This document shows, one piece after another, positions 38,336-51,956 of a DNA stretch of 62,500 nt. The DNA comes from Glandiceps talaboti. Taxonomy: Eukaryota; Hemichordata; Enteropneusta; Spengelidae. The DNA is taken from NCBI RefSeq assembly GCF_964340395.1, contig NC_135559.1, positions 7,263,759-7,326,258 on the forward strand, in the 5' to 3' direction. Position 1 is the stretch's first letter, and the number at the start of each line of letters is the position of its first letter. The translations under genes were made by a program, and so were the position numbers. The notes under the pieces are model-generated. The model was not told where the DNA came from. It saw only the letters and a list, made by a program, of their open reading frames with translations, and did no database searches.

Positions 38336-40166
38336 CTAAAATTGAATAAAAAACTCATAGCATTTGAAGATCACGAGACTTAAAACAAAAACAAAAAAAA
38401 TCTCCCTAGGAACTGATGCTAGTCTAGGAAACCATCTATAATTGGACTTCTTTGGTACAACTCCAACTTCAATTAAACTATAACCCATGTCTACGAAGCT
38501 TTTCTCCATACTTATAGGTCGGATACCAAGGATGTCTTTCATCTAAAAAAAAAAGTAGAAAACAAAATATTATTCATCTTTGGACCTACATGGTCAATGT
38601 AGCTGCCAGGGATTATATGCCCCACAGAACAGTACTAAGACCCATGTATAAACCTGCACCAGCTGCAACTGGGATATCTATTTTTCAACAAATAACCGAA
38701 GTTGTCATTACATTTGGTTCATTATTTGTAAAAAGACATTGTATATGTTAATTAGCGGTCGATATTATCTGTAGGTAGTGTAGTGGCAAGTTTAAATCTT
38801 GTACTAGTTGTAACTGAAGTATCATGTTTCGATCAGACAACCACAATATATTCATTGAATATTGCCGTTGAGGGCGCAGATTTTTGCGTGCGAACCCCAA
38901 AAATCAATTTGATTTGATTTATATGTACCATGCATATTCATGTCTACAACATTACAGTAACCGTGAACTACAAAATACTTTCACCCACAGGTGATTCATT
39001 ACTCTTCAGGGTGTACAGTGTTAGAGTAAGTTGTTATACCTAAGTTACCAAAAATATTTTTAAACTATGGAAAGAGCATTAAACCTACCCTGGTGTTATC
39101 ACATCTTACTTTCTTCCCAAGTCCTGCCATAATGTATTTAAGGGTATCATCAAACAGGGCAGATATCTGAAGTGCAAACCTTGGAGCCACGAATGTAGGA
39201 ACATTATAACCTGCACACACAAGGTGATGAAAATAGTTTTAATAGAATTATTATTTCATTACTATCATTAAACTTTATTTCGGGAGAGAAAAGAACGCAA
39301 ACACGCTCATAAACATCCCATAGATAGAATTATACATAAAAAACAGCATTTCAAAACAAGACAGACTTTAAAAAGACAACTTGACAAGTACACACAAGAA
39401 CAAATAAAAGCATTAAAATACAACAAATCTCTATACAGTTTATGAATCCCCGAATAGAGGATTGTATTGGAATTTAGCACTGCTGCAATTTAAGTATTAT
39501 GACTGTTAAAAAAACAAAAATATGCTGCACGAACGCATGCATGCACTGACCCCATTATAACAGCCCCATTCAGAAGACTAAGGCTTCCTTACCAAATATA
39601 GCTGCGACAGAGCTGGTTACCACAACCCTTTTTACACCTCCAACTTGTTGACAAGCTTTGAGTACATTGGTGGTCCCTTAGGAAATGGACTGGCTATATG
39701 AAGTACATGACTACAGCCTTCAACAGCTCTGGTTACAAAGAATGATAAAAATACAGCTAATGCATATGTGCACAACAGTGTACTAGATGTTGTTAACATC
39801 TATCACCATGGTAGTTGGAGTGTCAACTGTTTACTCTTATGTCACTGATAAACTTTGTAAAGCCATGTAGTAAGTGGAAGTTAGTGTTTCACCCTAATAC
39901 AAGAGTACACAGTGGAACTTTGTCCCAAGCTGTAACAGACATCCCTAGAATCATTAATACATACTTTTTCCACCCATCTGGATCCAGCAAGTCTCCTTCT
40001 ACAAGTTCAAGTTTATGTTTCGAGTCAGGACATAGATTGTATAATGGCTGTACTTTCTTTTCATTCTTCAGACTTCGTACTGTTCCTCTGACACGATAAC
40101 CAGCTCTCAACAACTGCTGTGTTACATGCGAAGCTATGAATCCAGAAGCACCAGTCACTAAAACCA
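38336..40166 (-). pseudogene. Reductase gene 2: broken copy missing exons 4-6
   Basis: Four exons are recognisable: exon 2 (40166-39965, 202 nt, intact), exon 3 (39728-39593), exon 7 (39210-39089, 122 nt, intact) and exon 8 (38542-38336). Exon 3 is 136 nt instead of 182. The net loss of 46 nt shifts the frame and removes the segment after the conserved AVEGTTNV region. Exons 4, 5 and 6, which carry the YxxxK catalytic motif and the substrate region, are absent from the 380 bp between exons 3 and 7. I found no convincing exon 1 upstream. Exon 8 starts like its paralogs (MKDILGIRPI) but leaves the family sequence after SNYR and runs on about 35 unrelated hydrophobic residues. Splice sites of the surviving exons are still canonical, so a spliced non-coding transcript is possible. 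An active enzyme is not. Confidence 0.85.
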
Positions 40167-40750
40167 CTGACGAATTATGAAAATGAAAATAAAATAAAGT
40201 ACACTAAATATATATCCAGACACTGCAAACGGTGTAACAGAAACGTTTATTGGGTGAAACATAAGATGCTGATGTTACATTATTAGGCCCTATTAGTGCG
40301 CTCAATATATCCTTATATGTAATGCCTAGAACAAGAATGTAGATATATAAGGGCCGGTAGTCGGCAAAACAACCGGCAAAACAGCCGGCTATTCGACAAT
40401 ATTTGCTGGCTACGTTCTTCAGTAATTTGTTTAAAAGGCTACACATAAATGTACTATGGTACGTGTGGCAGCAGTTAGATGCATTTCAAACGACGCCCGC
40501 CCTCCCACCAGGGAATGTAGTAAAATGGATACTTTACAGGGTACCCTGGTGGACTCAATTATAAACACGCATTTAAACATACCATCTAAAAAGATAACAT
40601 TATAAAACTAGGGTCTAAATTTACATCTCAGCCAAAAAAAATGTGTCTTTTATATACCTTCCAGCCAGAAAATAGGAGTAAAATGACGTGGAAAGTTGTG
40701 AATATTGGGTCAAAAGTCATATATGCAATCAAAGACGGAGTGAAATGTCC

Positions 40751-41222
40751 ACACTTCAAATTCCATATAATTTAGCTTATACATCAACCATAACAATGCA
40801 CATACACATATCCTGTTGACATAGATTGAATTATTGGCATAAAGTAATTATTGTGGCAATTGTGCTGTATCTTAACAATACAATCTTCAAACTTCATATA
40901 TTTAGTAGATATACCAACCATAACAAGGAACATGTGAAGTTTGTTGACATAGCTTTACTTTAAATGAGTAATTTGAATAATTAATGATCTTCAATAATTA
41001 AGCCATATCTTAATAATACACGCTTCGAATTCGATATAACTTGGCACATACATCAACCATAACAAAGAACACATATCCTACAAAGACTGTTGGTATAGTT
41101 TTAATGAATAATTTTCACAATTAATGATTTTCGGTAATTAGGCTATCTTAGGAATTCAAACTTAAAATTTTATATAATTTGGTGCATACATCAACCATAA
41201 CAAATCACACGTGTTTGATATA
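40751..41222. repeat. ~125-bp tandem repeat, four diverged units
   Basis: Each unit holds CTTCAAATTYCATATAA, ACATCAACCATAACAA and a TTAATGATTTTC-type AT-rich part. A partial extra unit may lie at 42640-42720. Confidence 0.75.
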
Positions 41223-43450
41223 GTTTTGTATGTAGTTTTTAATTATGACAATTTTACATTCTCCTGTGACTATAAAGTATTTTGATATATTGAGATCTTG
41301 TGAGCAGTACATGCGATCCGGGAAGTTTTTGCAATTTAACATTTACAGTATTTAAATTGGGTCGAAGCGGCAGTAATACTTTCATTAAGCCTTGTAATCC
41401 ACGAGATTTGTGGATAAGAAACTTTAATTAAATAATCAACACTGAGATCATTTTGGATTATAAATCTTAATGTTATTATATCGTTCTTGGTGGTTTTAAT
41501 TGGTAGCCAACTTGCCCAATGTTCCGTATCATTACGGGTTGAGAATTACTAGTAGAACAGAGCCTCGGAAATGTATCAAAACCCACAAATAAAACGCCAT
41601 AAATTATACTCAGTATTTCTGTATAATTTTACGTCAAGTGGCCATGCTAGATGGATGACAAATTACAAATGGTGAAACATGTTTGTTATTGTGCGTACAA
41701 TAATAAACTTTCGGATACTTTCTGGCTTGTTGCAATTATTGAGTTGCAGACATTGACTTTGTATATGTCATTTCACATTATTTTTTCACGTAGGAAAACA
41801 TGGTGACGTTGTTTAATTAATAAAAAAAATCCAAAATAAATACCATTTGTCATTCACTTTAGTCTGAAAAAATGACTGTCACGTTACGGTTGGAAAATTA
41901 GCCATGGCATTATGAACCTGAAATTAGGTCAACATTTGCCTTAAGACATTTTCTACAATATATATTTAATGACCGTATTATATGGGAATGGCATTGTAAA
42001 TCACTAAGCAGTCTAACTTGTACAGTTTGAGAAAGTCTAATTTCTGCAAGGGAAAGCTCCAACAATCAATCAACCAACAAACCCGACCAGCGACCGACAA
42101 CTAACCCAGCGACCCAGCCTATACCATCTATTCAAAACCCAAAACCAGCAAACACGTAAACAAGCGAGCAAGCAACCAAACATTTTCTCTCAAATATTCT
42201 AAATGAAGAAGGTGGCAGTATCTACCACTTGTATAACATCTATTCCTAGTTACCACTACCGAATCATTGCCCAGATCAATGCCATTAACATGCTAGTATA
42301 ATTGTATTTATGTCTTGTTAGGTTGAGTTTGATCCTTGCCTACATGTACATGTAACATGGACCTCAGAAAGTATCCGATGGATAGTCAAGTTTGCCATTT
42401 GGAAATGGAAAGTTGTGAGTATAGATTATAAGTATGTTTGTAATCTTGCTACAGCAAAACAGCACATTTCCGTAACAACGATACTGAGCGACAACCATTT
42501 GCATATCATTAAGCATGCAACTATGTTTTTCGGTATTTCGCTGGAGTGCAAATACCACTAGTATGCGCTCGGTAAAGAAATGCTTGTGTTCTTTTAAGCT
42601 TGTTGATGTTGCTTATAATCGTATAAGCTACATGGTTATTATGCATACTTAATGATTTTGTTTTCGATAATTAGGCAACATGTTAAGTATGCAAACTTCA
42701 AATTTCACTTTGGATCAGAATTTGCATTTCAACAAATGTTTGTAGGAACAATATATGGTTTTGCCCTTACGGGAGGCATTCAGTTTACATGTGGGTTTAG
42801 TTTGTGAATTTAGAGCTAGCGCTTATTGATATTTGCTTTTTTACCTTACATCGGAAGAAGAAATCGGAATTTGCTTATAGCTATAGTACTATTATCAATC
42901 CATGAACAGCTACAAAATATTAACGAATACTTAACAATGTCATAGCTAATTGTCATGAATGATATATATGACCGTGGAATATAAAATAGACGCTTTATGT
43001 TCAAGACCCTTTTGGCCATTACTCACAAGACAAGATAAGACAACACTTTATTGTGTTCCTTCAATGTTAATTAAAAGTACAGTAAATTTTCAACTACGAT
43101 TTAACACACTTAAAACACTGGGTACTACATTACTAATACATGATAGCATACAGTCAAAGGTAACATTGAGCATAAAAATGTCACATCTATTAAATAAATC
43201 AATATTGTACATACGGATCATCAAAAATTGAAGTGTTTTTTCCCCCTGAAAATGTTATACTGTTTTATCGCATTTGTTATAAAAAGAATCATTACTGGTG
43301 GAATAAAAGAATTAGAAGGAACACTGAAGATAATGTAATAAAAGATAGCTTGCATTATACCTAATAAGGGGCATTGAATAAAGTGATAGTTTTGAATGCA
43401 CTTGGGTTCTTCTGAAGTCTTTTTAATACCACACGTTCACTACAGGTTCA
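41223..43450. other. Spacer between reductase genes 2 and 3
   Basis: AT-rich; no exon 1 for gene 2 found. CAAGACAAGATAAGACAACA at 43027-43046, followed by CTTTATTGTGTTCC, looks like an inverted retroelement tail. Confidence 0.4.
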
Positions 43451-44777
43451 TCATTCTGTTTTGGGAGGCCCTCTGTATTTAGATTTCTTTGGTACAACTC
43501 CAAGTTCAATCAGACTATAACCCATGTCTACAAAGCTTTTCTCCATACTTACAGGTTGGATACCAAGGATATCTTTCATCTAAAACAAAAGAAAGAAAGA
43601 AAAATACATGTGTAATATTCATCTTGGGATCTAGCTTGCATGTGCAAAACAGCAGAACTCAGACCCATTGTTATACTGTGGACCATGTGAGAAATTTCTT
43701 TGACTATTACATTTGCGGCCACAATTGCCATTTTTAATGTTTTAAAATATGACAAATTATTGCCTCCACCTGCAATATGACTTTAATACTGTATATACTA
43801 CAGTGTTTGATTTACATATACTTCATGGTAATTAAAAATATAAAAGAAACATACTACACTGTATCAATTTTATAATTAACAAACTCACTGTGAAAAGAAA
43901 AAGAAACTCTAGTGTCAAAAGGACGAGTTCAGTATGTATTAGGTACTCTGTGATATAGAAGTTTGCGGATATGACATGGTTTTTGTAATATAGATGAGAA
44001 ATTATCTAAATAAAGAAAGCACCTCGGAAATAAACTTCTTAGACGTTTGCTGTGTTTTTCTAAATGAAAACTCAAATCTCATCTCAGTTAAAATCAATTT
44101 TACAAAATTTGGTGTTACTGTACAAAGTTTTGAAATAGAGATCAAAACGATATCAAAATTTAGCCATTGTGGAATCCAATATGGCCACTAAACAGAGTGA
44201 ACAAAGGATTGTCAATTCCCTTGAAAACAAGATGTTGAAACCCTAAATTTCTTTCAGTATTTCAAAGGGACAAGGAACAGACATTCATGTAGCAAAATTT
44301 AGAGATATTTTGAGAACACCTATTTTCGTTAAAATTCGTCCCTGATGCACATTCTACCCTAAACAGCCCCCCCCCCCACACACACACAAAGCCACATGAT
44401 TTCATTAATATTCATATTTGCTTGAGAGGTAGGTCAAACCCATGCATGCCTTTATTGAAGTAAAATAATGCCATTTTAAGCCTACCCTTGTGTTATCAAA
44501 CCTTGATATCTTCCCAAGTCCAGGCAGTATGTATTTAATGGTACCATCAAACAGTGCATATATTTGAAGTCCGAATTTGGGGGCCACAAATGTAGGAACA
44601 TTATAACCTGTACAAATTGATCAAAATATGTATATAAATATGTGTAAAGTATACAGCCACAAAGATAGCAACATTATAACATGTATGTATGTATGTATGT
44701 ATGTATGTATGTATGTATGTATGTATGTATGTATGCATGTATGCATGTATGTATGTATGTATGTATGTATGTATGTA

Positions 44778-44820
<43 letters not shown>

Positions 44821-47800
44821 GTGTGTGTGTATGTATGTATGTATGTATGTATGTATGTATACATGTATCACACGTACTCCCCTTGTTCGATAAATTACTA
44901 CCTTCATTCAAGTACTGGTCCTATATTTGTAATCTTTTTAAAGATTTAATCACATGTGAATGAAAGTTTCAAATTGCAATTTATATGTATGTTAATTGAA
45001 CTTATAAAAATCTATCATGCTTACCCTGTGATTTGAATTCTTTTTGTAGAACTAGAGCCATATCCTTAATCCACATATTGCCAGCAGTTAAGGCATGTCT
45101 GTGACCTAGAGGAATACATTGGAAAACATGAAGAGTGCAAAAATAAAACACAAACCAACAAAACTGAAACTGGGACTGAGACTGGGCCCAGTCTTTTAGT
45201 CTCGTACAAGGACCTCTTTTGCAACATGCTATCATGACATACATACATACATACATACATACATACATACATACATACAGATTACATACAGACTACATAC
45301 ATACATACATACATACATACATACATACATACATACATACATACATACATTTACACACACGCATACACACACGTTTGTAAGTGAATATTGCATCATAAAG
45401 CAATAATGAACCATAGAAATATACAACATTATCTGCCTACCAGCAGCTTCTGGAACTATCATAGCTTTAATATGTGCAGCAGCTGCATCTCTCACGTCAA
45501 CAATTGGATAACTGATATCCGGTATTGCTGGCATCTCTCTGTTTAATAATCTTCTTGGTAACTCCATCGAAGTACAACTTGTTCCACTTAACACAGGCCC
45601 AGTAGCTAACCCTGGCTGTACTGTAACTAACTCAAACTTTTCATCATCTGTAAAACAATTTAAAACTTGAATTATAGCAAAAATAGTTTATTAAAAAAAG
45701 AAAGAAATTCTTCAATCCTCATAGCCTGAAATGGAATTCGACAATGTAGGGGCGTGATGAAAGTAACGGTAATTTTTTCTGCTTCACATGTCATTCAAAT
45801 GTTTACTTTCCTACTAATTAATTTTCTGCTCCTAAATGCCAATGGTTCAGGACACCTCTAGAATTGTGTGATATAGATGAGGATTGTGTATTTATTTTGT
45901 ACTTTTTAGTTTATAAAACAACGTTATCATGGCTTCCTACTTGAAAATTCAATGTTAAACAACATATGCCAAGTCCTTGTTTGTAACTCAATAAATTGCA
46001 AAAGATTAATAATAATATATAAAATATTTGCTTTTTTGTAATGTATGGAGTTAAAAACACAGACTTGGTCTAAATTGTTTCTAATTGACTTTTCAAGTAG
46101 GAAGCCATGACAAAATTGTTTTATAAATTAAAAAATCCAAAATATTACAAATACTCATCCATTGGACACTTTACGTTATCAGATTGTATCACAAAATGTC
46201 ATCTCATATGAGTGGAAAGTAACTTGATTCAAGTTGACTGTTTAAATCATCTGAAAACTTAAAAAGAAACCAACCTTTTAGATTCTCTACAAAGTCCCAG
46301 GCTGCTTTTTCTGCCAAAGTCTTACTTTTCTCATATGGTGTTAAATTGTCTGTATTTGGCCAATCTTTCTCAGAATACAAGTAATCGTTGTCTATATTAG
46401 CATCTAAATTCCCTATTGAAAACAACAAAGTTCGAGACATTTTTCTTCCAAAACTTTCTTGAATTAATTAAAAACTTATATTGTAAGATATGAAAACAAA
46501 AAATGTGCTGCTTAGCAGCTAAAGGATATATATACACCTATAAAACGATAAATTGGGGTGGGGTGGGGGTGGGTTTGGTTAATAAATACAGATTTAGCTC
46601 CATGGTTGATACACTTGAAGTTATAACTAATATCTACAACTTTTCAGGAATTTTTCTTCATTTTTCCAGGAGTATTTAGATCTTATTTGGTCATTTTCCA
46701 GAGTGTTCACCAGTGATTGAAATACGGTATTAGTCAATGTACCTGATTTTTCATAAATATTTCTCACCCATCTAATTGACCCACAGAAACAGTGATCATC
46801 CAAGAATCTTTTGAAATTCCAGGACATGATGAGTTTCAAAGAGTGTATATGCAATATTGCAATTTACGAAAGTGGTATGGCTTTAACTACACCGTGGATT
46901 ATTTTTTGTTTGCTAAAGAAAGCATTTAGTCAAAATGTTAAAAATTGGCTTTACACTAAAGTTTGTGACCCCCAAGAATATATTTTCAGTGTACACTGCT
47001 AAAGGTATTTGATTTATATACTTGGAACAATATGACTTCCTTACCAGTTACAGCAACAATAGAACTGGTAACCACAACCCTTTTTACACCCCCAACTTGT
47101 TGACAAGCTTTCAGTACACTGGTGGTCCCTTCAACAGCTGGTTTAATAAGTTCATTCTCATCTTTAGGTACAGATGCTGGAAATGGACTAGCTATATGAA
47201 GTACGTTGCTGCAGCCTTCAACAGCTCTGGTTACAAAGAAAAGAACATTTTTAAAAGAATAGCTAAGTGTATTCTAAGGTTGATTTAATATTATTTACAG
47301 TATATAATGTACCAGCAGTGATTACTTGCAGCAGTGTGCATATAATATCTATCATCTTATAGATGAAGAATATATTGTTCATGGTAGTACTAGTATATTG
47401 TACTGTCCCATATTATAGATGTTTTGCATATGTGACATCAAATGAATTTAAAGGGTTTTGAAAACAGAATGCCATCAAATTAACAAAAATATACGTTATA
47501 ATGTAGATAGTATAAAAATAAGTGTGGTTGAATAAATAGCTGATTGGATATGTACATGTACGTACTAGAATATTCCGTGACATCGAAACATGTGCTGTTA
47601 TTTGGAAACTTATGCAATCTGGTCTAAATCACACTATATATGCTAAAATAGAATAGATATTTGCTGTTGTCATTCTCACAAGCCAGAAGATATTTATCGC
47701 TGTGAAGGAGCATCTGTTTAGTGCTGTCTTAACTAGTGTTTTACGATGATGGTCGTTGTGGGCGCTCTTTTGTTAGGAATGAAAACAACCGTCCTTCATT

Positions 47801-50800
47801 CTTTCATGCTAATTTACTTTGAAATATATATGATTTTGATATGGGCAAGCTGCAGACCCAAATAACTCATATCATAAGTCATGTTACCCATGGTAACAAG
47901 GTCAAAGTTCGGAGGTTAAACAGTCAGCAATTGAGACCCAGCAATTGGTACCACTTTTATAAAGTTCAAAAATGAATGTGTGATCTTTGGACTAAACAAT
48001 TCTGAAAATTGAGCTGCTCTAGTAGATTTGTAGCAAATTAAAATTTCTTCATAGTGTAGTACCAATGTCATCAGCTTATGACAAGATTACCAGGATTCAA
48101 TTCTAACTGGTGTCCTTGTATCTCTTCTTTTGTCTTCCAGCATATTAATCTGTTTCTAAATATTAGAGGCATTGGGCCAATCCTAACATAGCACAAGTTA
48201 TATACAATGAAGAAATCAAATATTGAGTTGTATGAATGCATTGATCCATGAATGCACTATACTTATGGTGCTGTTGATTTGTGGGTGGGTGAGAGAGGGG
48301 GAAATCGATAAATGGAGAATTAAAATTAAATTGCAATTAAAAATGTCATTTTCACTGTAGTTATTAAACACATTCCCACATTTCACACACATAATTCATG
48401 GTTCATTCTGCTTCTCTTTAATCACTTGATTTCTTTTTGTCATTAGTTTAACATATGGGACATCTTTTATATAATGGCTACTATCTGGTTGCTATGGTAA
48501 ACAGTCATGTAGGAGACAATTTAGGACCATACAGTCATGTAGGAGACAATTTAGGACCATTATATCTTATCTACATAGACTGTGACCCAACATTGTGTCT
48601 GTCCATGCCACGTGCATTACAGATAATACTAAATAAATAAAATATGTTTACTTTGGTCTGCAACTTTTTGGAACAATTGCTGAACACTTTTTTTTTTGTG
48701 AATTATGTTTGATATAAATGTATTCAGATTAATCAGATATGGAGTATAGTTGAGCGTTTTGGTCATAATGGACTTTTTAAAAGTTGAATACCACTGCTGT
48801 TCAGGAAGTAAGTCACGTGTACTTATAATTAGTGAACCAGTAAATTGGTCTGAAGTGTGATCCTACTATTTAAAGTGCTGATGGCAGAGATTAGAAGATA
48901 AGTCAATACATGTAACACATTCAATCTACTAGAGTTACCTATGATGTGGCTGTAATGTACAGGGATTTGAGGTTAGTTCGGGGGGGGGGGGGAACTACTC
49001 CACATATTTGAGTATACGTATATGTGCCGGCCTTTTGGGTGTGTTTTCTAGCCATTTGGTCTAAAATGGGGTCTGTTTTTTGTTCGAACTGAAGAGTCAA
49101 AAATGGGGGTCCACTTTTCACTGAATTTTGCTTGGACTAAAATGTAGTCCGCTGTCCTTTACCATATCGTAAATGCCATTAATTGCCCCAAAATGATGTT
49201 GCCTCCTAAGGAAAATGTATTGAGGTCTAACCTTTCATCTTTTAAAAACCTGTAATGGTCTAAAATGGGGTATTGATTTTTGGTCAAAGTGGGTCTAAAA
49301 TGGGGCCTGGGGTTTCTAGCACTGGACACCCACCCCTACTAGAATTGGCCACTGGTACCACCCCTGTGGGTTTAGTATGACATTTCACTCATGGACACAG
49401 TGAGTTTTACACAAATACAGACTCATTTCAACTCAATCACACTGAAAAGTCGTAAACATTGCTATTTTTATGCAATAGAAACAGGGGTCTGCTGAAATGA
49501 TTACACATGGACTTGATGACTGTTCACTTTCTTACTGATAAGCAACTCTATTAATGTAACTATCTGTTACAATTTAACACCTTATATACGCAATATCTAA
49601 TAATTAGTAATATGGACATACTTCTGCCAGCTATCAGGTTCACTCAAGTCTGCTTCTACAAGTTCAAGTTTATGTTTAGAGTCAGGACATAGATTGTATA
49701 ATGGCTGTACTTTCTTTTCATTCTTCAGACTTCGTACTGTTCCTCTAACACGATAACCAGCTCTCAACAACTGCTGTGTTACATGCGAAGCTATGAATCC
49801 AGAAGCACCAGTCACTAAAACCACTGAAAAATACAAATTTACAAGACATAATTAATCAACATACTACATAATGATGAATCACATAGAGACATCGAAAACC
49901 TCTATTGTTTCTGAGTCGGATTCTCACACCCCACAATTTAGAACAGTTATAATAAAAGAAAAGGAAATTTTGTACCCATCTTGATCAAAATCTAAACCAA
50001 AGATGAATTGTTTTGTTTTCGATTCACTTCAATTTTATAACTTGCATCTTAGAAGTTTTAACTGCTTCAACTTTTATAAGATTTTTACTTCACTTTTCGT
50101 CTTTTGTAGTGTGTGTCTTTTAACTGTGCATTGTGGACTATTTTGTGGATTATTTATTTTTGAAATATAAATCAAGTATATCACTTTTATGTTTTACTTT
50201 TCTGTATATTTTAAGAGTAAATTATGCAGGAAATTGTGTCACCATAATTTCTCTTTTGAGAGATAATAAAGTTTCTTGTATCTTGTACCCAAGTTGATTT
50301 ATCAAAATGTGCACACAAGTGGGATGGGTTACTTGGGATGTGGTAGGAGATAAAATCCATGACTTAGTGTTGAGAAATATTAAAAGGAAAAATAGTGAGT
50401 TGCTTTTGAAAACCAATGGTCTCATAGATATCAGTAAATTACCAAACTCGTTGCAGTTAAGTGAACAATTTCTGCATGAAATATTCATACAGGTTACTTA
50501 ACAAAAAAGGACTTCAGTATTAAACAAGTCGTCTTGAACACTCAGTTGAAATACTTATATTCAAATTGTGTTACATTGAATTCAGGTAACGCCAACCGTT
50601 TCAAAATAAGTCTACTGCATTGATTACCCCCCCCCCCCCACCTCCCCAGCATAATGAAAGTATAACAACCAGTACCTCTATCTTGAACACTCTAACTAAT
50701 ATTTTAATTGCGATACACAGAAATCTAGTCAAACTATTTCATTTCAAAACAAGTGTACATTGATTGTCCCCCCCCCCATGAAAAAATAACGATGCCCAGT

Positions 50801-51255
50801 ACACCCGTCCCCCTCCAAAAAGAAAATTATACCGCATGTTCAACATAATTGCATCATTTGCAGTTCGTTGTTTGACTTTGATTACCATCTGTTCTTAGGA
50901 TGTTCAAATTATTAATAAACGTTGGTATGGTAACTGGAATAGATGGATATATCATTTGCCATGGCCAGTCGCACATACCAATATTTCACGCATTATGAAT
51001 ACGCAATACCCTTCCTCAACTTTTTGCACGATATTAGACTAATTTTAATTATTAGTATTGACACACAGTGGACCGACCCCGATAGCCCCTTTAACCCCCC
51101 CCCCCCAGTTAAATCTGAGCGCCTCCTTAAATTTAGCACAATAGAAATCTGAGAGCTAAACTGTAAGTTTTGATTCTCTATGATCCGTGTCATTTTAGAA
51201 CACAAGAATTGAATAACTAACCTTTTCCACCAAGTCTGACGAGGCTGACTCTCAT
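43451..51255 (-). CDS. Reductase gene 3: extended SDR, dihydroflavonol-reductase-like (8 exons)
   Basis: Exons: 51255-51222 (tentative), 49823-49622, 47226-47045, 46412-46275, 45647-45441, 45105-45025, 44607-44486, 43579-43451. Product 364 aa. The NADP-binding TGASGFIA is at 16-23, the catalytic Ser is in TSS of exon 3, and YEKSK is at 166-170. The protein ends ...YRGPPKTE, without the tail seen in gene 1. Exons 2-8 are secure: lengths, phases and splice sites match the other copies. Exon 1 is inferred from an ATG reading MRVSLVRLGGK with a GTTAGT donor that joins exon 2 in the right phase. It shares nothing with the MAT... starts of genes 1 and 4, so another start may have been missed. Introns contain a palindromic element (45876-46164), (CATA)n arrays and a 30-bp perfect duplication (48501-48560). 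Exon 5 has DVRDAAAAH instead of DVRDVAAAH. Confidence 0.85.
44681..44862. repeat. (TATG)n(CTGT)n(TATG)n compound array
   Basis: In intron 6 of reductase gene 3 beside exon 7. Confidence 0.97.
45237..45352. repeat. (CATA)n microsatellite
   Basis: In intron 5 of reductase gene 3, about 90 bp from exon 5. Confidence 0.96.
45876..46164. mobile_element. Inverted-repeat element in intron 4 of reductase gene 3
   Basis: Core arms TTATAAAACAA...ATCATGGCTTCCTACTTGA (45911-45954 and 46085-46128) are close reverse complements. Similarity extends outward and inward to ~100-bp arms. Confidence 0.72.
48501..48560. repeat. Perfect 30-bp tandem duplication
   Basis: ACAGTCATGTAGGAGACAAT plus TTAGGACCAT, two identical copies. 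A young duplication in intron 2 of reductase gene 3. Confidence 0.9.
48955..49375. repeat. Repeat with recurring GGTCTAAAATGGGG words
   Basis: GGTCTAAAATGGGG or close variants occur at least three times, with a 14-base G run near the left end. Probably a degraded dispersed element. Confidence 0.5.
49381..49545. mobile_element. Diverged second copy of the 561-994 repeat family
   Basis: Shares ordered blocks with 590-780, for example CACTCATGG, CATTTCAACT, AGAAACAGG and ACATGGACTTGATGAC. The duplicated terminus is absent. In intron 2 of the array region upstream of reductase gene 3 exon 3. Confidence 0.55.
50598..50805. repeat. Direct repeat pair with poly-C tracts
   Basis: TTTCAAAAYAAGT, TGCATTGATT or close variant, a run of 10-13 C, then AATAACGATGCCCAGTAC-type sequence, at 50598-50675 and 50742-50805. 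Confidence 0.55.
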
Positions 51256-51616
51256 GGTGATCGAGGTTGCTGAAATCTCCAACAAACGTGTGATATTGAA
51301 ATGCACGTACGTACGATAAAGACTGGTAGTTAAAGGTAGGTGTTATCTGTTTGTGGCCTCGGACGCTGGAACTGTATGTGTGTGGTACCGTTTTCAACCA
51401 AAACTCTGCTCTGGGACAAAAGTCCACACCTCCTACACATGTAGCTATGACTTGGAACCCGGAACGTTGCCAAACACTAATGTTCTCTCCGATTGGTGCT
51501 AGGTTGTCACACTGCGAAATGCGCCGTGAACATATATGTATGCATTGCTGACGAGAAAGACGATGTTCCGGGGTATCCCTACACCAGCGCCCTCAGCTCC
51601 TGACTTCACAACCAGC

Positions 51617-51650
51617 GTCTGGTCAGGTCAGGTCAGGTCAGGACAGGACA
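51617..51650. repeat. (CAGGT/CAGGA)n short array
   Basis: Pentamer repeat upstream of reductase gene 3 exon 1. Confidence 0.7.
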
Positions 51651-51956
51651 GTAGATGAGAGGACTATAAAATGCGTACATTGATAAATAAAGCGTAACCT
51701 GGCACGTAACTCTTATAGTCAATGTCAAATTATCATACTGGCTGCATTTCACAAAGTTCAACTTAAGTGCTACAGACTTTTGGTCACGTGATGAACAATG
51801 TTTAAAACCCCAGATGAAGATCTAGGTCACGATATCAAATACAATGCACAGTACTAATACTTTATCACCAAATATATATCACCGTGATATCACCAAAGAA
51901 AATCCATAGGCATACCTGTGTTAATAATTTCAACATTGTAAACTTCTTATAGATTT

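Noticed and set aside
41884-41912. ATG reading MANFPT as exon 1 of reductase gene 2
   Set aside because: The possible donor is poor and the phase does not match exon 2.
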